Below are positions 1 through 6,059 of a stretch of 9,434 bases of DNA, piece by piece. Within the stretch, counting starts at the first letter, position 1; each line of letters starts with the position of its first letter. The stretch lies in contig JAKAAE010000054.1 of assembly GCA_021797225.1 (NCBI GenBank), positions 1 to 9,434 on the forward strand, written 5' to 3'. The stretch is from Thermoplasmata archaeon. Lineage in GTDB: Archaea > Thermoplasmatota > Thermoplasmata > Thermoplasmatales > Thermoplasmataceae. The notes under the pieces were generated by a model that was not told the DNA's origin, searched no databases, and saw nothing but the letters and a program-made list of their open reading frames with translations. A program made the position numbers and the translations under genes.

Positions 1-254
1 GAGAATAGTATTTCTTTTAATTCCCTGTCAAGTTCAGGATCGTTTCTTCTGAGGTATTCAAGCAGAAGTGAGAAATGCTCCTTTTCATCATCCCTGTTAT
101 GCTTTATTACATCCTTCAATGCAACATCCTTTGTGGCATCTAATCTCTCATCGTAGAACATTATTGCCTGCATTTCCTCTATGAGTGACTGCCTCGCCCT
201 TGACATGTCCCTTGTCTTTTCATCTAAATTGTTTTCTGTTTCATATATCGGCAT
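1..254 (-). CDS. Encapsulin-associated ferritin-like protein (EncFtn), N-terminal part, runs off window
   Basis: The reverse strand reads from an ATG at 254 through 84 full codons to the window edge without a stop. The protein matches the encapsulated-ferritin (EncFtn) pattern: SLIEEMQAIMFYDER (residues 23-37), then HNRDDEKEH (52-60), then LLEYLRRNDPELDRELK. In the characterised Rhodospirillum rubrum EncFtn the ferroxidase ligands are E32, E62 and H65, with Y39 nearby. Here E27, Y34, E57 and H60 keep exactly that spacing. EncFtn proteins form ring-shaped ferroxidases that are packaged in, or fused to, an encapsulin nanocompartment and oxidise Fe(II) for storage. EncFtn alone is roughly 95-130 aa, so the core is nearly complete here. 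Whether the gene continues into an encapsulin shell domain, as in some archaea, or is followed by a separate encapsulin gene cannot be seen. The start is supported by a TATA box 27 nt upstream, and there is no Shine-Dalgarno sequence. Confidence 0.88.
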   Translation of the reverse strand, partial: MPIYETENNLDEKTRDMSRARQSLIEEMQAIMFYDERLDATKDVALKDVIKHNRDDEKEHFSLLLEYLRRNDPELDRELKEILF

Positions 255-271
255 AAATATTGGAATGTGAA

Positions 272-287
272 TTTATTTATAAATATT
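272..287 (-). promoter_or_regulatory. TATA box of the EncFtn gene
   Basis: The A/T-only core TTATAAAT is centred about 27 nt upstream of the ATG at 254. This is the distance expected if transcription starts at the start codon (leaderless mRNA). It lies only about 30 nt from the tnpB stop codon, so the IS607 element ends right behind the promoter. Confidence 0.6.
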
Positions 288-303
288 GTTAGGTTATGGT
301 TTC

Positions 304-320
304 TGTTAACAATGTTAACA
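304..320 (-). repeat. Tandem palindrome/hairpin at the tnpB 3' end
   Basis: The octamer TGTTAACA, itself a palindrome, occurs twice with one base between (304-311 and 313-320) and overlaps the tnpB stop codon. As RNA on the minus strand it can fold as a 7-bp stem (TGTTAAC/GTTAACA) with a 3-nt loop. It lies where the right end of the element and the 3' part of the TnpB guide RNA (omegaRNA) scaffold are expected. It could be a scaffold stem-loop, a recombinase site or a transcription terminator; the sequence does not decide. Confidence 0.6.
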
Positions 321-1556
321 TCCACCTTTGGAAGTTATCATCTCTTTGATGCTTAAACTTCCTGGATATAACCCAATACCCTCTATCCCGTTCACAAATG
401 CTTCAGGGATTGCTTTTTTCATTATATTGTATGATGCATGTAAATCTGCATGTATCAATGTGCCATTTGAAGATTTAAATATCCCTCTCTTTATTCTTTT
501 TCCAAGATATGTTTCATGCTCTTCTATGGTTTCATTATCCAGGAATGAACATTTAGATGTGTAACTCTCTTCCTGCTTGACTACATTTATTCCGTATTGT
601 TTGCCCTTATAGTAGATCTGATTTATAAGCATATTAAAGGGAATCTGCACAAAGTTCTGGTTGTTCTTCTTTCCTATATCCACTGACTGCTTCCATCCAT
701 TGTTATGGCCTATTACAATTGTATCTATTTCATTGGTTCTTGCATATAATATAACTGCATTTGACAGTTTATGCATAACATCCCTTATCTTCCTGTTTCT
801 AACCACGTAGAGCTTATCTATTCTTTTAGTATTCTCTTTATTTCCCTGTTTATCATTTACAGATTTTAATCTTGCCAGTTCCTTATTGAAGTACTGATTA
901 ATGGATTTCAGGACACCACCCTTTACAGCAATACCTTTTTCAGATATGTTGTTTCCAATGGTTATGATGTTTCTTACACCAACATCTATTCCAAGTATTC
1001 TTTTAGGACTTAACTCTGACACATTGCCTATTTCTTTAGCATAAACAATTTCCACATTATAGCCGGCTCCTGATGGTATTACTCTAACTTCTCTTAAATC
1101 TATATTATCTAATCTTGTTTCCACCTCTAAATTCATTATTTTGGGGAATTTAAGAATTCCATGAGCAATAGAGCACTGCTGGTTTGTGAATACAAGCATG
1201 AATTCCCCATTCTTATGCTTATACTTGGGCGGTTTAGGAACTCCATTGAATAGTTCTGGATTCTTCTTATATGATCTCATAGCCCCAAAGAATGAAGTCC
1301 ATGACTGCTTTACCTTTTTGATGCTCCACTGTGCTGTCTGTGCTGGCAGTTTCTGGAAATTATTGTTTTCCTCTATACCTGATGGTATTGAGAATTCCTT
1401 TGCAAGTTCTTTATATAGAGACATCTTTTCCTTTCTGAAAAACTGGTTTCTAAGGATATAATTGGCCTGGTTGAATAAGTTCTTGGATATATGGCACATA
1501 CTTGATATTACACCATTACCATGGATAAAAATCTGTTCAGTCCTGATTATCTTCAT
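315..1556 (-). CDS. tnpB: TnpB RNA-guided nuclease of IS607-type element (GHN-type, RuvC-II Glu absent)
   Basis: This 413-aa protein is full length for TnpB, the transposon-encoded RNA-guided endonuclease ancestral to Cas12. The N-terminal half is the RNA- and DNA-binding wedge/REC part, including GVPKPPKYKHK around residues 105-115. RuvC-I is ILGIDVG with D191. RuvC-III is HADLHASYNI with D371. At RuvC-II the usual Glu is missing and the segment reads VIGHNNGWKQ (residues 281-290). A conserved QEESYTS (328-334) offers E329 or E330 instead. The zinc finger normally made by two CxxC pairs is absent: YTSKCSFLDNE keeps one Cys. This fits the widespread TnpB subgroup with GHN...WKQ and EESYTSK.SFLD. 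The start ATG overlaps tnpA by 20 nt and is preceded by an AGGTGG Shine-Dalgarno sequence inside the tnpA end, so the two are probably translationally coupled. Confidence 0.92.
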   Translation of the reverse strand: MKIIRTEQIFIHGNGVISSMCHISKNLFNQANYILRNQFFRKEKMSLYKELAKEFSIPSGIEENNNFQKLPAQTAQWSIKKVKQSWTSFFGAMRSYKKNPELFNGVPKPPKYKHKNGEFMLVFTNQQCSIAHGILKFPKIMNLEVETRLDNIDLREVRVIPSGAGYNVEIVYAKEIGNVSELSPKRILGIDVGVRNIITIGNNISEKGIAVKGGVLKSINQYFNKELARLKSVNDKQGNKENTKRIDKLYVVRNRKIRDVMHKLSNAVILYARTNEIDTIVIGHNNGWKQSVDIGKKNNQNFVQIPFNMLINQIYYKGKQYGINVVKQEESYTSKCSFLDNETIEEHETYLGKRIKRGIFKSSNGTLIHADLHASYNIMKKAIPEAFVNGIEGIGLYPGSLSIKEMITSKGGC

Positions 1557-2145
1557 AGCCCACCTTTATTGAATTATTCTTCCTTTTTGAATAGGTTTTC
1601 ATTGAATAGCAATGAAGCATTGAAATTATATCCTCAAATATTTCCTCTGAATCCAATTTTGTGCTTCCAATATCGGATACAACAACTATTTCAGTACCGA
1701 ACTTTTCAAAGAGATTTTTAAATAAATCAAAACCCACTCTGCTCAATCTGTCCCGGTATGTTATTATTACCTTTTCCACCTTATAATTTATGATTTCATC
1801 AAGCATATCAAAGAATCCCTTTCTCTTATCAAAGGATATTCCGGATGCTATGTCTGAATATATTGCATTTATTGTATAACCATTCATGAAGCACCACTGC
1901 TTCAACTGCTCGATCTGATTGTTCAAATCATTCTTCTGTTTTATTGTTGATACCCTTGCATATATTACTGTTTTTCTTCTAACATCCTTATTTAATAATT
2001 TATAAATATCCTCATCATTGTAATCATAGAAGCCATTGGGCATAACTGTAAACCTTATCTTCCCTGTTGAAGCATAAACATGAAGTGTCTTTCTTGAAAT
2101 TCTTAATAGGTTTAATGCCTCATTTGCCTTCATAGTTAATAACAT
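1537..2145 (-). CDS. tnpA: IS607-family serine recombinase/transposase TnpA
   Basis: This 202-aa serine recombinase catalyses insertion and excision of the element through a covalent phosphoserine intermediate. Residues about 5-50 form a MerR-like winged helix (LRISRKTLHVYASTGKI, then DYNDEDIYKLL) that binds DNA. The resolvase domain follows at about 58-190, with YARVS carrying the nucleophile S66 and the characteristic YRDRLSR at 130-136. An N-terminal DNA-binding domain before the catalytic domain is the hallmark of IS607 TnpA. Length is normal for the family and no frameshift is visible. A second in-frame ATG at 2133 (residue 5) begins closer to the usual family N-terminus and could be the real start. 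The nearest TATA-like sequence (2147-2156) does not discriminate between the two. The gene is followed by tnpB with a 20-nt overlap. Confidence 0.93.
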   Translation of the reverse strand: MLLTMKANEALNLLRISRKTLHVYASTGKIRFTVMPNGFYDYNDEDIYKLLNKDVRRKTVIYARVSTIKQKNDLNNQIEQLKQWCFMNGYTINAIYSDIASGISFDKRKGFFDMLDEIINYKVEKVIITYRDRLSRVGFDLFKNLFEKFGTEIVVVSDIGSTKLDSEEIFEDIISMLHCYSMKTYSKRKNNSIKVGYEDNQD

Positions 2146-2203
2146 AATATATTAATTGTAGAAATAGTTATCTGAATTATACACTATAATCTTTATACCT
2201 GAA

Positions 2204-2262
2204 ATACAGGCTATACAATGTTTTTCATTTATAACAGCTGTATTACTTATGCATTGCTGTAT
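2204..2262. repeat. Short direct/inverted repeats at the presumed IS607 left end
   Basis: In the gap between tnpA and the ATPase gene, GCTGTAT occurs at 2237-2243 and 2256-2262 (19-nt period), the inverse ATACAG at 2204-2209, and the palindrome ACAGCTGT at 2234-2241. Clustered short repeats at element ends are plausible TnpA binding sites. The assignment is by position and repeat structure only. Confidence 0.35.
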
Positions 2263-2287
2263 AAACACTTTGATAGATAATAAATAT

Positions 2288-3706
2288 TTAAGACGGAATG
2301 GTTTTGGTTCTTATCATTCTTGCCATTGTGTCTCCATCAATGAGTATTACATTTTTTTCTATTTTAGATATGCCAACCAGGTCCTGCTCAAAACCTGATT
2401 CAGAAAATATGATAAAAAGTTCATTCTCGAAATGAAAATTATTTGATTTTCTTTTTAAATCCTCAAGAACCTTGATGTTTGCCATTCTATTTCTATATTT
2501 TACTTCACAAAAAAAATGTCTCCCGGCGGAATCTTCTCCCATGGCATCTATTTCATCAATAAGAGGTTGGGCCGTCGCTTTGGCGGTTTTCCCCCACCAC
2601 CTGCCTATTCTTAATATATCGGCATGTATTATATCCCTTGAATATTTTATAAGAAATTCTGTACATATATCCTCAAATATTCTTGAGATATACTCCTTTA
2701 AATTTTTATTTATTATATTTTTCAAAATTCCAATGTCCTGCCGTTCTATGTATTCTTTATTTTCAAATATATAATTAAAGTAGAAATTGAAATAGTTGCT
2801 GTTAATTTTGTATAACCCATTATTTCTTTTTTTATTGTATATTGGGTATTCTTTTTTTATTATATCCAGTGATGTCAGTTTTTCTACATAAGGCGACAAT
2901 TCATTAGTTTTATAGCCCATAGCACTGGATATTTCAGATATCCCAGTTTTACCAGAGGCAATAAGTTTCAAAATCGTAAAGTATCTCTCTGGATTTGACA
3001 GTTCTTCCCTGAGAATAAATTCCGCATCATTATAAAATATATTTCCCTTTGATAGGTACTGTTCGAGATAATCTTTAGAATTGTCTATAAGAGAAAGGTA
3101 ATAAGGGATTCCTCCAAATAATGAATATATTGTAATAGTTTCATGAAAATCTAGATAGCTGAAATATTTATATGTGTCACAGAAATGGAACTCATCCAAT
3201 TTCAAATTGCCGGTCTTCCTGCCATACAGGGGCGATGAGTAGCCGAGCAAATCGTTATATACAATATTAATAAGCGAACCGCTTAATATAAACATTATAT
3301 TCCTAGTCTTTAAATATAAATCATAATATTTCTGAAAAATTGAAAGAAATGATTTATCGGCCATTATTATATATGTTATTTCATCTATAACTACTATTAT
3401 TTTCTCTGATAAATCCTCTGTCCTATCGACAAGGTATTCAAATACGGAAGACCATGATGTGAGAGGATTCTGTGAGATAATTTTATCATTGAAAAGTGTT
3501 GATAGTTTTATTGAGAAAGCTTTTATTAATTCCCTGCTGTTTTCCTGAGTACTGAGAAAATAGGCAGTAGGTTTATTTTTGCAAAACTCATTAATAAGAT
3601 AAGTCTTTCCAATTCTCCGCCTGCCGTATATAACTATAAAATTGCTGCCATTTTTGTTATATTGATTATCCAAATATCCAAGTTCATAATCCCGATCAAC
3701 TAACAT
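2288..3706 (-). CDS. Archaeal ATPase_2 family protein with C-terminal DUF234 (PD-(D/E)XK-like)
   Basis: This 472-aa protein (from the ATG at 3706) belongs to the archaeal STAND-like ATPase family. It carries Walker A GRRRIGKT (residues 28-35), Walker B VVIDE (105-109), the ILSGS sensor strand (141-145) and the family signature GGIPYYL near 198-204. A winged-helix segment (about 241-300) follows, then a DUF234 region with GRWWGKT (368-374), EID (385-387) and CEVKYRN (400-406). The pattern ExD...ExK resembles a PD-(D/E)XK nuclease core, so a DNA-directed role is plausible, but the biological function of the family is unknown. An ATG at 3724 extends the frame by six residues. I prefer 3706 because the family starts with a VDRxxEL motif right after Met, and because the TATA box at 3726-3740 is about 27 nt from 3706 but only about 9 nt from 3724. 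It is transcribed away from the thioesterase gene. Confidence 0.88.
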   Translation of the reverse strand: MLVDRDYELGYLDNQYNKNGSNFIVIYGRRRIGKTYLINEFCKNKPTAYFLSTQENSRELIKAFSIKLSTLFNDKIISQNPLTSWSSVFEYLVDRTEDLSEKIIVVIDEITYIIMADKSFLSIFQKYYDLYLKTRNIMFILSGSLINIVYNDLLGYSSPLYGRKTGNLKLDEFHFCDTYKYFSYLDFHETITIYSLFGGIPYYLSLIDNSKDYLEQYLSKGNIFYNDAEFILREELSNPERYFTILKLIASGKTGISEISSAMGYKTNELSPYVEKLTSLDIIKKEYPIYNKKRNNGLYKINSNYFNFYFNYIFENKEYIERQDIGILKNIINKNLKEYISRIFEDICTEFLIKYSRDIIHADILRIGRWWGKTAKATAQPLIDEIDAMGEDSAGRHFFCEVKYRNRMANIKVLEDLKRKSNNFHFENELFIIFSESGFEQDLVGISKIEKNVILIDGDTMARMIRTKTIPS

Positions 3707-3725
3707 AAACATAAATAAACTCATG

Positions 3726-3740
3726 CAATAAATATTTATC
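3726..3740 (-). promoter_or_regulatory. TATA box of the ATPase gene
   Basis: The sequence ATAAATATTTATTG on the minus strand is centred about 27 nt upstream of the ATG at 3706, implying a leaderless transcript. This supports the shorter start over the ATG at 3724. The 15-bp tandem repeat begins directly behind it. Confidence 0.5.
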
Positions 3741-3782
3741 TAATTGATATTAGACTAATTTAACTTAGACTAATTGAACTTA
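3735..3782. repeat. 15-bp tandem repeat between divergent promoters
   Basis: TTAGACTAATTTAAC (3750-3764) is followed immediately by TTAGACTAATTGAAC (3765-3779), 14 of 15 bases identical, then TTA of a further copy. The preceding 15 bases (3735-3749) match 10 of 15 and overlap the ATPase TATA region. A tandem array at this location between two divergent promoters suggests an operator for a DNA-binding protein. It is too short, and lacks spacers, for a CRISPR array. Confidence 0.6.
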
Positions 3783-3837
3783 TTCTAAAATGAATTGTCT
3801 CGAATTCAACCCGGATGATCCTGAAGAAAAAAGACTC

Positions 3838-3848
3838 TATATTTATTA
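3838..3848 (+). promoter_or_regulatory. TATA box of the thioesterase gene
   Basis: TATATTTATTA is centred 27 nt upstream of the ATG at 3870, as expected for leaderless transcription. Confidence 0.55.
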
Positions 3849-3869
3849 ACAAAAAATGTATACAGGCAC

Positions 3870-4325
3870 ATGACAAGCCGTATTGAACTGATTATGGGCC
3901 TTTCAAATGACCTTGATAAACTCAACAGGACATTTGAAGAAAATGAGAATTTATTTGGTTATATGGGATTGAAAATTACCAGGATAGAAAAGGGGTTTTG
4001 TCAGATGGAATTACCTTATCATGAGAAAATTACGAGGGCTGGTAAGGTCCTCCATGGAGGCATGATAATGAGTGCGGTTGATTATGCAGGTGGCATCACT
4101 ACAATGACAGTTAATGATGGCATTGATCAGGTAACCCAGGAGGTAAAAATTAACTTCCTGGCGCCAATGTCAAAGGGACCATTCAGAATAGAGGGAAAAA
4201 CTGTCAAGGCAGGAAGAACTGCAGTAATAGTTGAGATCAAATTTTATGATGCAGAGGGGAAACTTGGCGTTATGGCACTTGGAACGTGGTATATAATAAG
4301 GGACAGGGTAATTAAAAAATCATAA
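3870..4325 (+). CDS. PaaI-type hotdog-fold thioesterase
   Basis: This 151-aa protein has the hotdog thioesterase signature VLHGGMIMSAVDYAGG: H62-G63-G64 at the start of the long central helix and D71 within it. The acidic residue on this helix is the usual catalytic position in the PaaI/YdiI group. The following strand VTQEVKINFLAP (88-99) and a KTVKAGRTAVIVEIKFYD segment complete the fold. Such cytosolic enzymes hydrolyse acyl-CoA thioesters; the substrate (phenylacetyl-CoA-like, fatty acyl or other) cannot be predicted here. The length is typical. The ATG lies 27 nt from a TATA box with no Shine-Dalgarno sequence, and an upstream ATG at 3856 is out of frame and hits TGA within six codons. 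The gene appears monocistronic and is divergent from the ATPase gene. Confidence 0.88.
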   Translation: MTSRIELIMGLSNDLDKLNRTFEENENLFGYMGLKITRIEKGFCQMELPYHEKITRAGKVLHGGMIMSAVDYAGGITTMTVNDGIDQVTQEVKINFLAPMSKGPFRIEGKTVKAGRTAVIVEIKFYDAEGKLGVMALGTWYIIRDRVIKKS

Positions 4326-4349
4326 ATATATTCTATATTTTTATCCATA

Positions 4350-4360
4350 AGTTAATTATA
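4350..4360 (+). promoter_or_regulatory. TATA-like box of the 124-aa gene
   Basis: GTTAATTATAC is centred about 26 nt before the ATG at 4381, supporting a leaderless start there rather than at the TTG at 4375. Another A/T-rich stretch (4331-4343) just after the thioesterase stop includes a short T run and may instead help terminate that gene. Confidence 0.4.
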
Positions 4361-4380
4361 CCAACATCCCATATTTGTAC

Positions 4381-4755
4381 ATGAATGGGGTGGAAATAGC
4401 ATTTCAGCTTAATAATGGAAAAGAGGAGAATGTGGTTCTGGCGTTAGCTAATCTTACAGGCAATTATTTCCGCCAGGAAGAGAAAATGGATATTACATGG
4501 CGGGTTTTCCATGTAACGCTGGACAAGGAAAAGTACTACAGGGTTCTGTACAGGGGAGAAAAACTCGGAGACCTTCATCCAGAAAATAAAAAGAGGATTA
4601 AGAAGAAATTTGATGAGCTGGGAAAAACGGATTATGAAACATTGATAGCAAAATATGAATCGGAATCCAGAAATGAAAATTTCCAGAAAGTAGGAATAAA
4701 AGAGCTTACGGAGGAATATGACCTCTGGCAGGACAAACTCTGGAATTACATCTAA
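4381..4755 (+). CDS. Uncharacterised 124-aa protein
   Basis: I do not recognise this protein. It begins with a beta-rich half (GVEIAFQL, ENVVLALANLTGNYF, DITWRVFHVTLD, YYRVLYRGEKLGDL). A highly charged helical half rich in Lys and Glu follows, from about residue 66, ending EEYDLWQDKLWNYI. There is no signal peptide or membrane segment, and no Cys or metal motif, so it is probably a soluble cytosolic protein. Coding character is supported by the uninterrupted frame, the amphipathic C-terminal part and a TATA box at the leaderless distance. A TTG at 4375 gives two more residues but fits the promoter less well. Its TAA stop overlaps the bax1 TAG stop on the other strand, so the two genes converge with no gap. 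Function is unknown. Confidence 0.72.
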   Translation: MNGVEIAFQLNNGKEENVVLALANLTGNYFRQEEKMDITWRVFHVTLDKEKYYRVLYRGEKLGDLHPENKKRIKKKFDELGKTDYETLIAKYESESRNENFQKVGIKELTEEYDLWQDKLWNYI

Positions 4756-6059
4756 TTCTTCTTTACAACTATTATATCCAGGCCATGCCATTTTAATTTA
4801 TAGCCCATGGCAGGAAGTATCCTTTCCGGTACAAGCCCCTGGCTCTCTATATATGCAAACATCCTTTCTGTATCTGGATAAAGCTTTTCAAGCTCATTTT
4901 TAATTGAACTTATTGAACTGTCATCAAGTTCTGAACTGAGTTGTTTTTTTCCGGAATATTTTTCCTGCAATATGGATCTCAAGGACTGGAAATCTATGTC
5001 CCCATAGAATACGATCCCATTCTTAACCTTCTTATCTTTCTGATCCAGAATATATATATTTTCCCAGTCAGCCTTGCCCTTCAGTTTTTGCTTTACCTCA
5101 TCATCTCTTTTGGAAAGGTATTTAGACGTGATATTTATGTAAACATTCCTGTCAGATACTTTGACCACATAGTCCGGGAAATAAACCTCGCCGTCAACTA
5201 TGAGCGGGTCTGCCCGGTGGACAAAATCATATGGAACTTCTTCACTGTGAAAATTCTGCGGGAGATAATATGATACTGCATCACTCAAATTCAGTTTATA
5301 CATCTTTACTGTTTTCTCAAACTTATCCTTTATCTTTATGTCGCCCTCAATGCTCCATTTTTCCAGTGTACTTATTTTGTACATGAGCTGTGCGAATCTG
5401 CTGGCATAACGATCCGGATTTTCAAAAATATTCAGTGGGCCTGTGACATCTATGGATTTCAGTTCTGTGCCGGAAATATTTGTATTGTATAGAAGGCCCA
5501 GCCGTTTGATGGATGTGATAATATAACTCCAGTTAGAGGCTGATTTAATGTTAAGTGAACTGCACTTTCCCATTATTGTTTCCAGCTGCTCCAAGTTGTA
5601 TTTTCTGGATATTTCCATCGGATCTCCATCATACGCCCTGGTAAGGACTAGCTCGCTTTCCTTATCGGCGTAAAGCCCGTTCATAATGCCATCAAAATCC
5701 AGCCCGTACTTTTCCTCAACGGGAGCGAGAATCGACAGTTTCTCCTCAATAGATACAGGAGGTATTCTTGCAGCTCTGAACACATCCTCCCGGAGAGCCA
5801 TTGAATCCACATTAACCGGCGGTTCAAAAATGGAATTCCGGAAGAAGAGCAGTGACAGTGCCCGCACGGTCTTTGTACTGGACGAATTTACCTCCAGTTC
5901 CTTTAGGTCCTTTACAATTATTTCCCTCTTATTTCCTGTATTCCTGATAAATATAGATCTGACCTTTTCAAGGTAATCACTGTTCTCGTCGGAGAGAAAA
6001 ACAGGGAATATCAAACCATTTTTGGTTTTACGGGCTATCATTAAGTCCGACGGGAACAC
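4752..6059 (-). CDS. bax1: Bax1 nuclease (DUF790), partner of XPB
   Basis: This 435-aa protein starts at GTG 6059. Bax1 is the structure-specific nuclease that binds archaeal XPB helicase and cuts near the unwound junction. The N-terminus FPSDLMIARKTKNGLIFPVFL matches the DUF790 opening. The mid-region has DGIMNGLYADKESELVL (about 123-139) and SRKYNLEQLETIMGK (about 151-165), the family's landmark segments. The nuclease core shows FPDYVVKVSDRNVYINIT (294-311): the PD dipeptide (295-296) is present, but by eye Asn309 falls where Glu of PD...ExK is expected. The GTG is chosen over upstream in-frame codons because GGAGGAGGAGAAAG immediately precedes it, inside xpb, and the family starts there. 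M53 of the longer frame (position 6041) is an alternative. The gene overlaps xpb by 32 nt, so the two are coexpressed. Confidence 0.88.
   Translation of the reverse strand: MFPSDLMIARKTKNGLIFPVFLSDENSDYLEKVRSIFIRNTGNKREIIVKDLKELEVNSSSTKTVRALSLLFFRNSIFEPPVNVDSMALREDVFRAARIPPVSIEEKLSILAPVEEKYGLDFDGIMNGLYADKESELVLTRAYDGDPMEISRKYNLEQLETIMGKCSSLNIKSASNWSYIITSIKRLGLLYNTNISGTELKSIDVTGPLNIFENPDRYASRFAQLMYKISTLEKWSIEGDIKIKDKFEKTVKMYKLNLSDAVSYYLPQNFHSEEVPYDFVHRADPLIVDGEVYFPDYVVKVSDRNVYINITSKYLSKRDDEVKQKLKGKADWENIYILDQKDKKVKNGIVFYGDIDFQSLRSILQEKYSGKKQLSSELDDSSISSIKNELEKLYPDTERMFAYIESQGLVPERILPAMGYKLKWHGLDIIVVKKN

Larger units (their letters stand above)
290..2270 (-). mobile_element. IS607-family insertion sequence (tnpA-tnpB), ends approximate
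   Basis: A MerR-HTH serine recombinase gene followed by an overlapping tnpB gene is the diagnostic IS607 arrangement. IS607 elements lack terminal inverted repeats and generate no target-site duplication, so exact ends cannot be read from one copy. The right end must lie between the tnpB stop (315) and the EncFtn promoter (about 287). The left end must lie between the tnpA start (2145) and the end of the ATPase gene (2288). Both reading frames are open and full length, so the element may still be functional. It is inserted between the EncFtn and ATPase genes in the same direction as both. Confidence 0.8.

Noticed and set aside
315..1556. TnpB as a proven nuclease-dead TldR repressor
   Set aside because: An intact tnpA, full RuvC-I and RuvC-III acids and the alternative EESYTS motif make a rearranged active nuclease more likely; kept only as an alternative.
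2472..2774. Plus-strand 100-aa frame inside the ATPase gene
   Set aside because: Antisense shadow of the DUF234 region with no family match or promoter.
3707..3724. Six-residue extension of the ATPase to the ATG at 3724
   Set aside because: The TATA box would be about 9 nt from that ATG; the family pattern and promoter spacing favour 3706.
3750..3782. CRISPR-like array
   Set aside because: The repeats are directly adjacent without spacers, only 15 bp long, and only two to three copies exist.
3790..3849. 19-codon plus-strand ORF before the thioesterase (NPDDPEEK-like)
   Set aside because: It overlaps the thioesterase TATA box, has no ribosome-binding site of its own and is too short to judge; chance ORF or remnant.
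4444..4791. Minus-strand 115-aa frame over the 124-aa gene
   Set aside because: Cys/Phe-rich translation typical of an antisense shadow; it overlaps the better supported plus-strand gene and the bax1 end.
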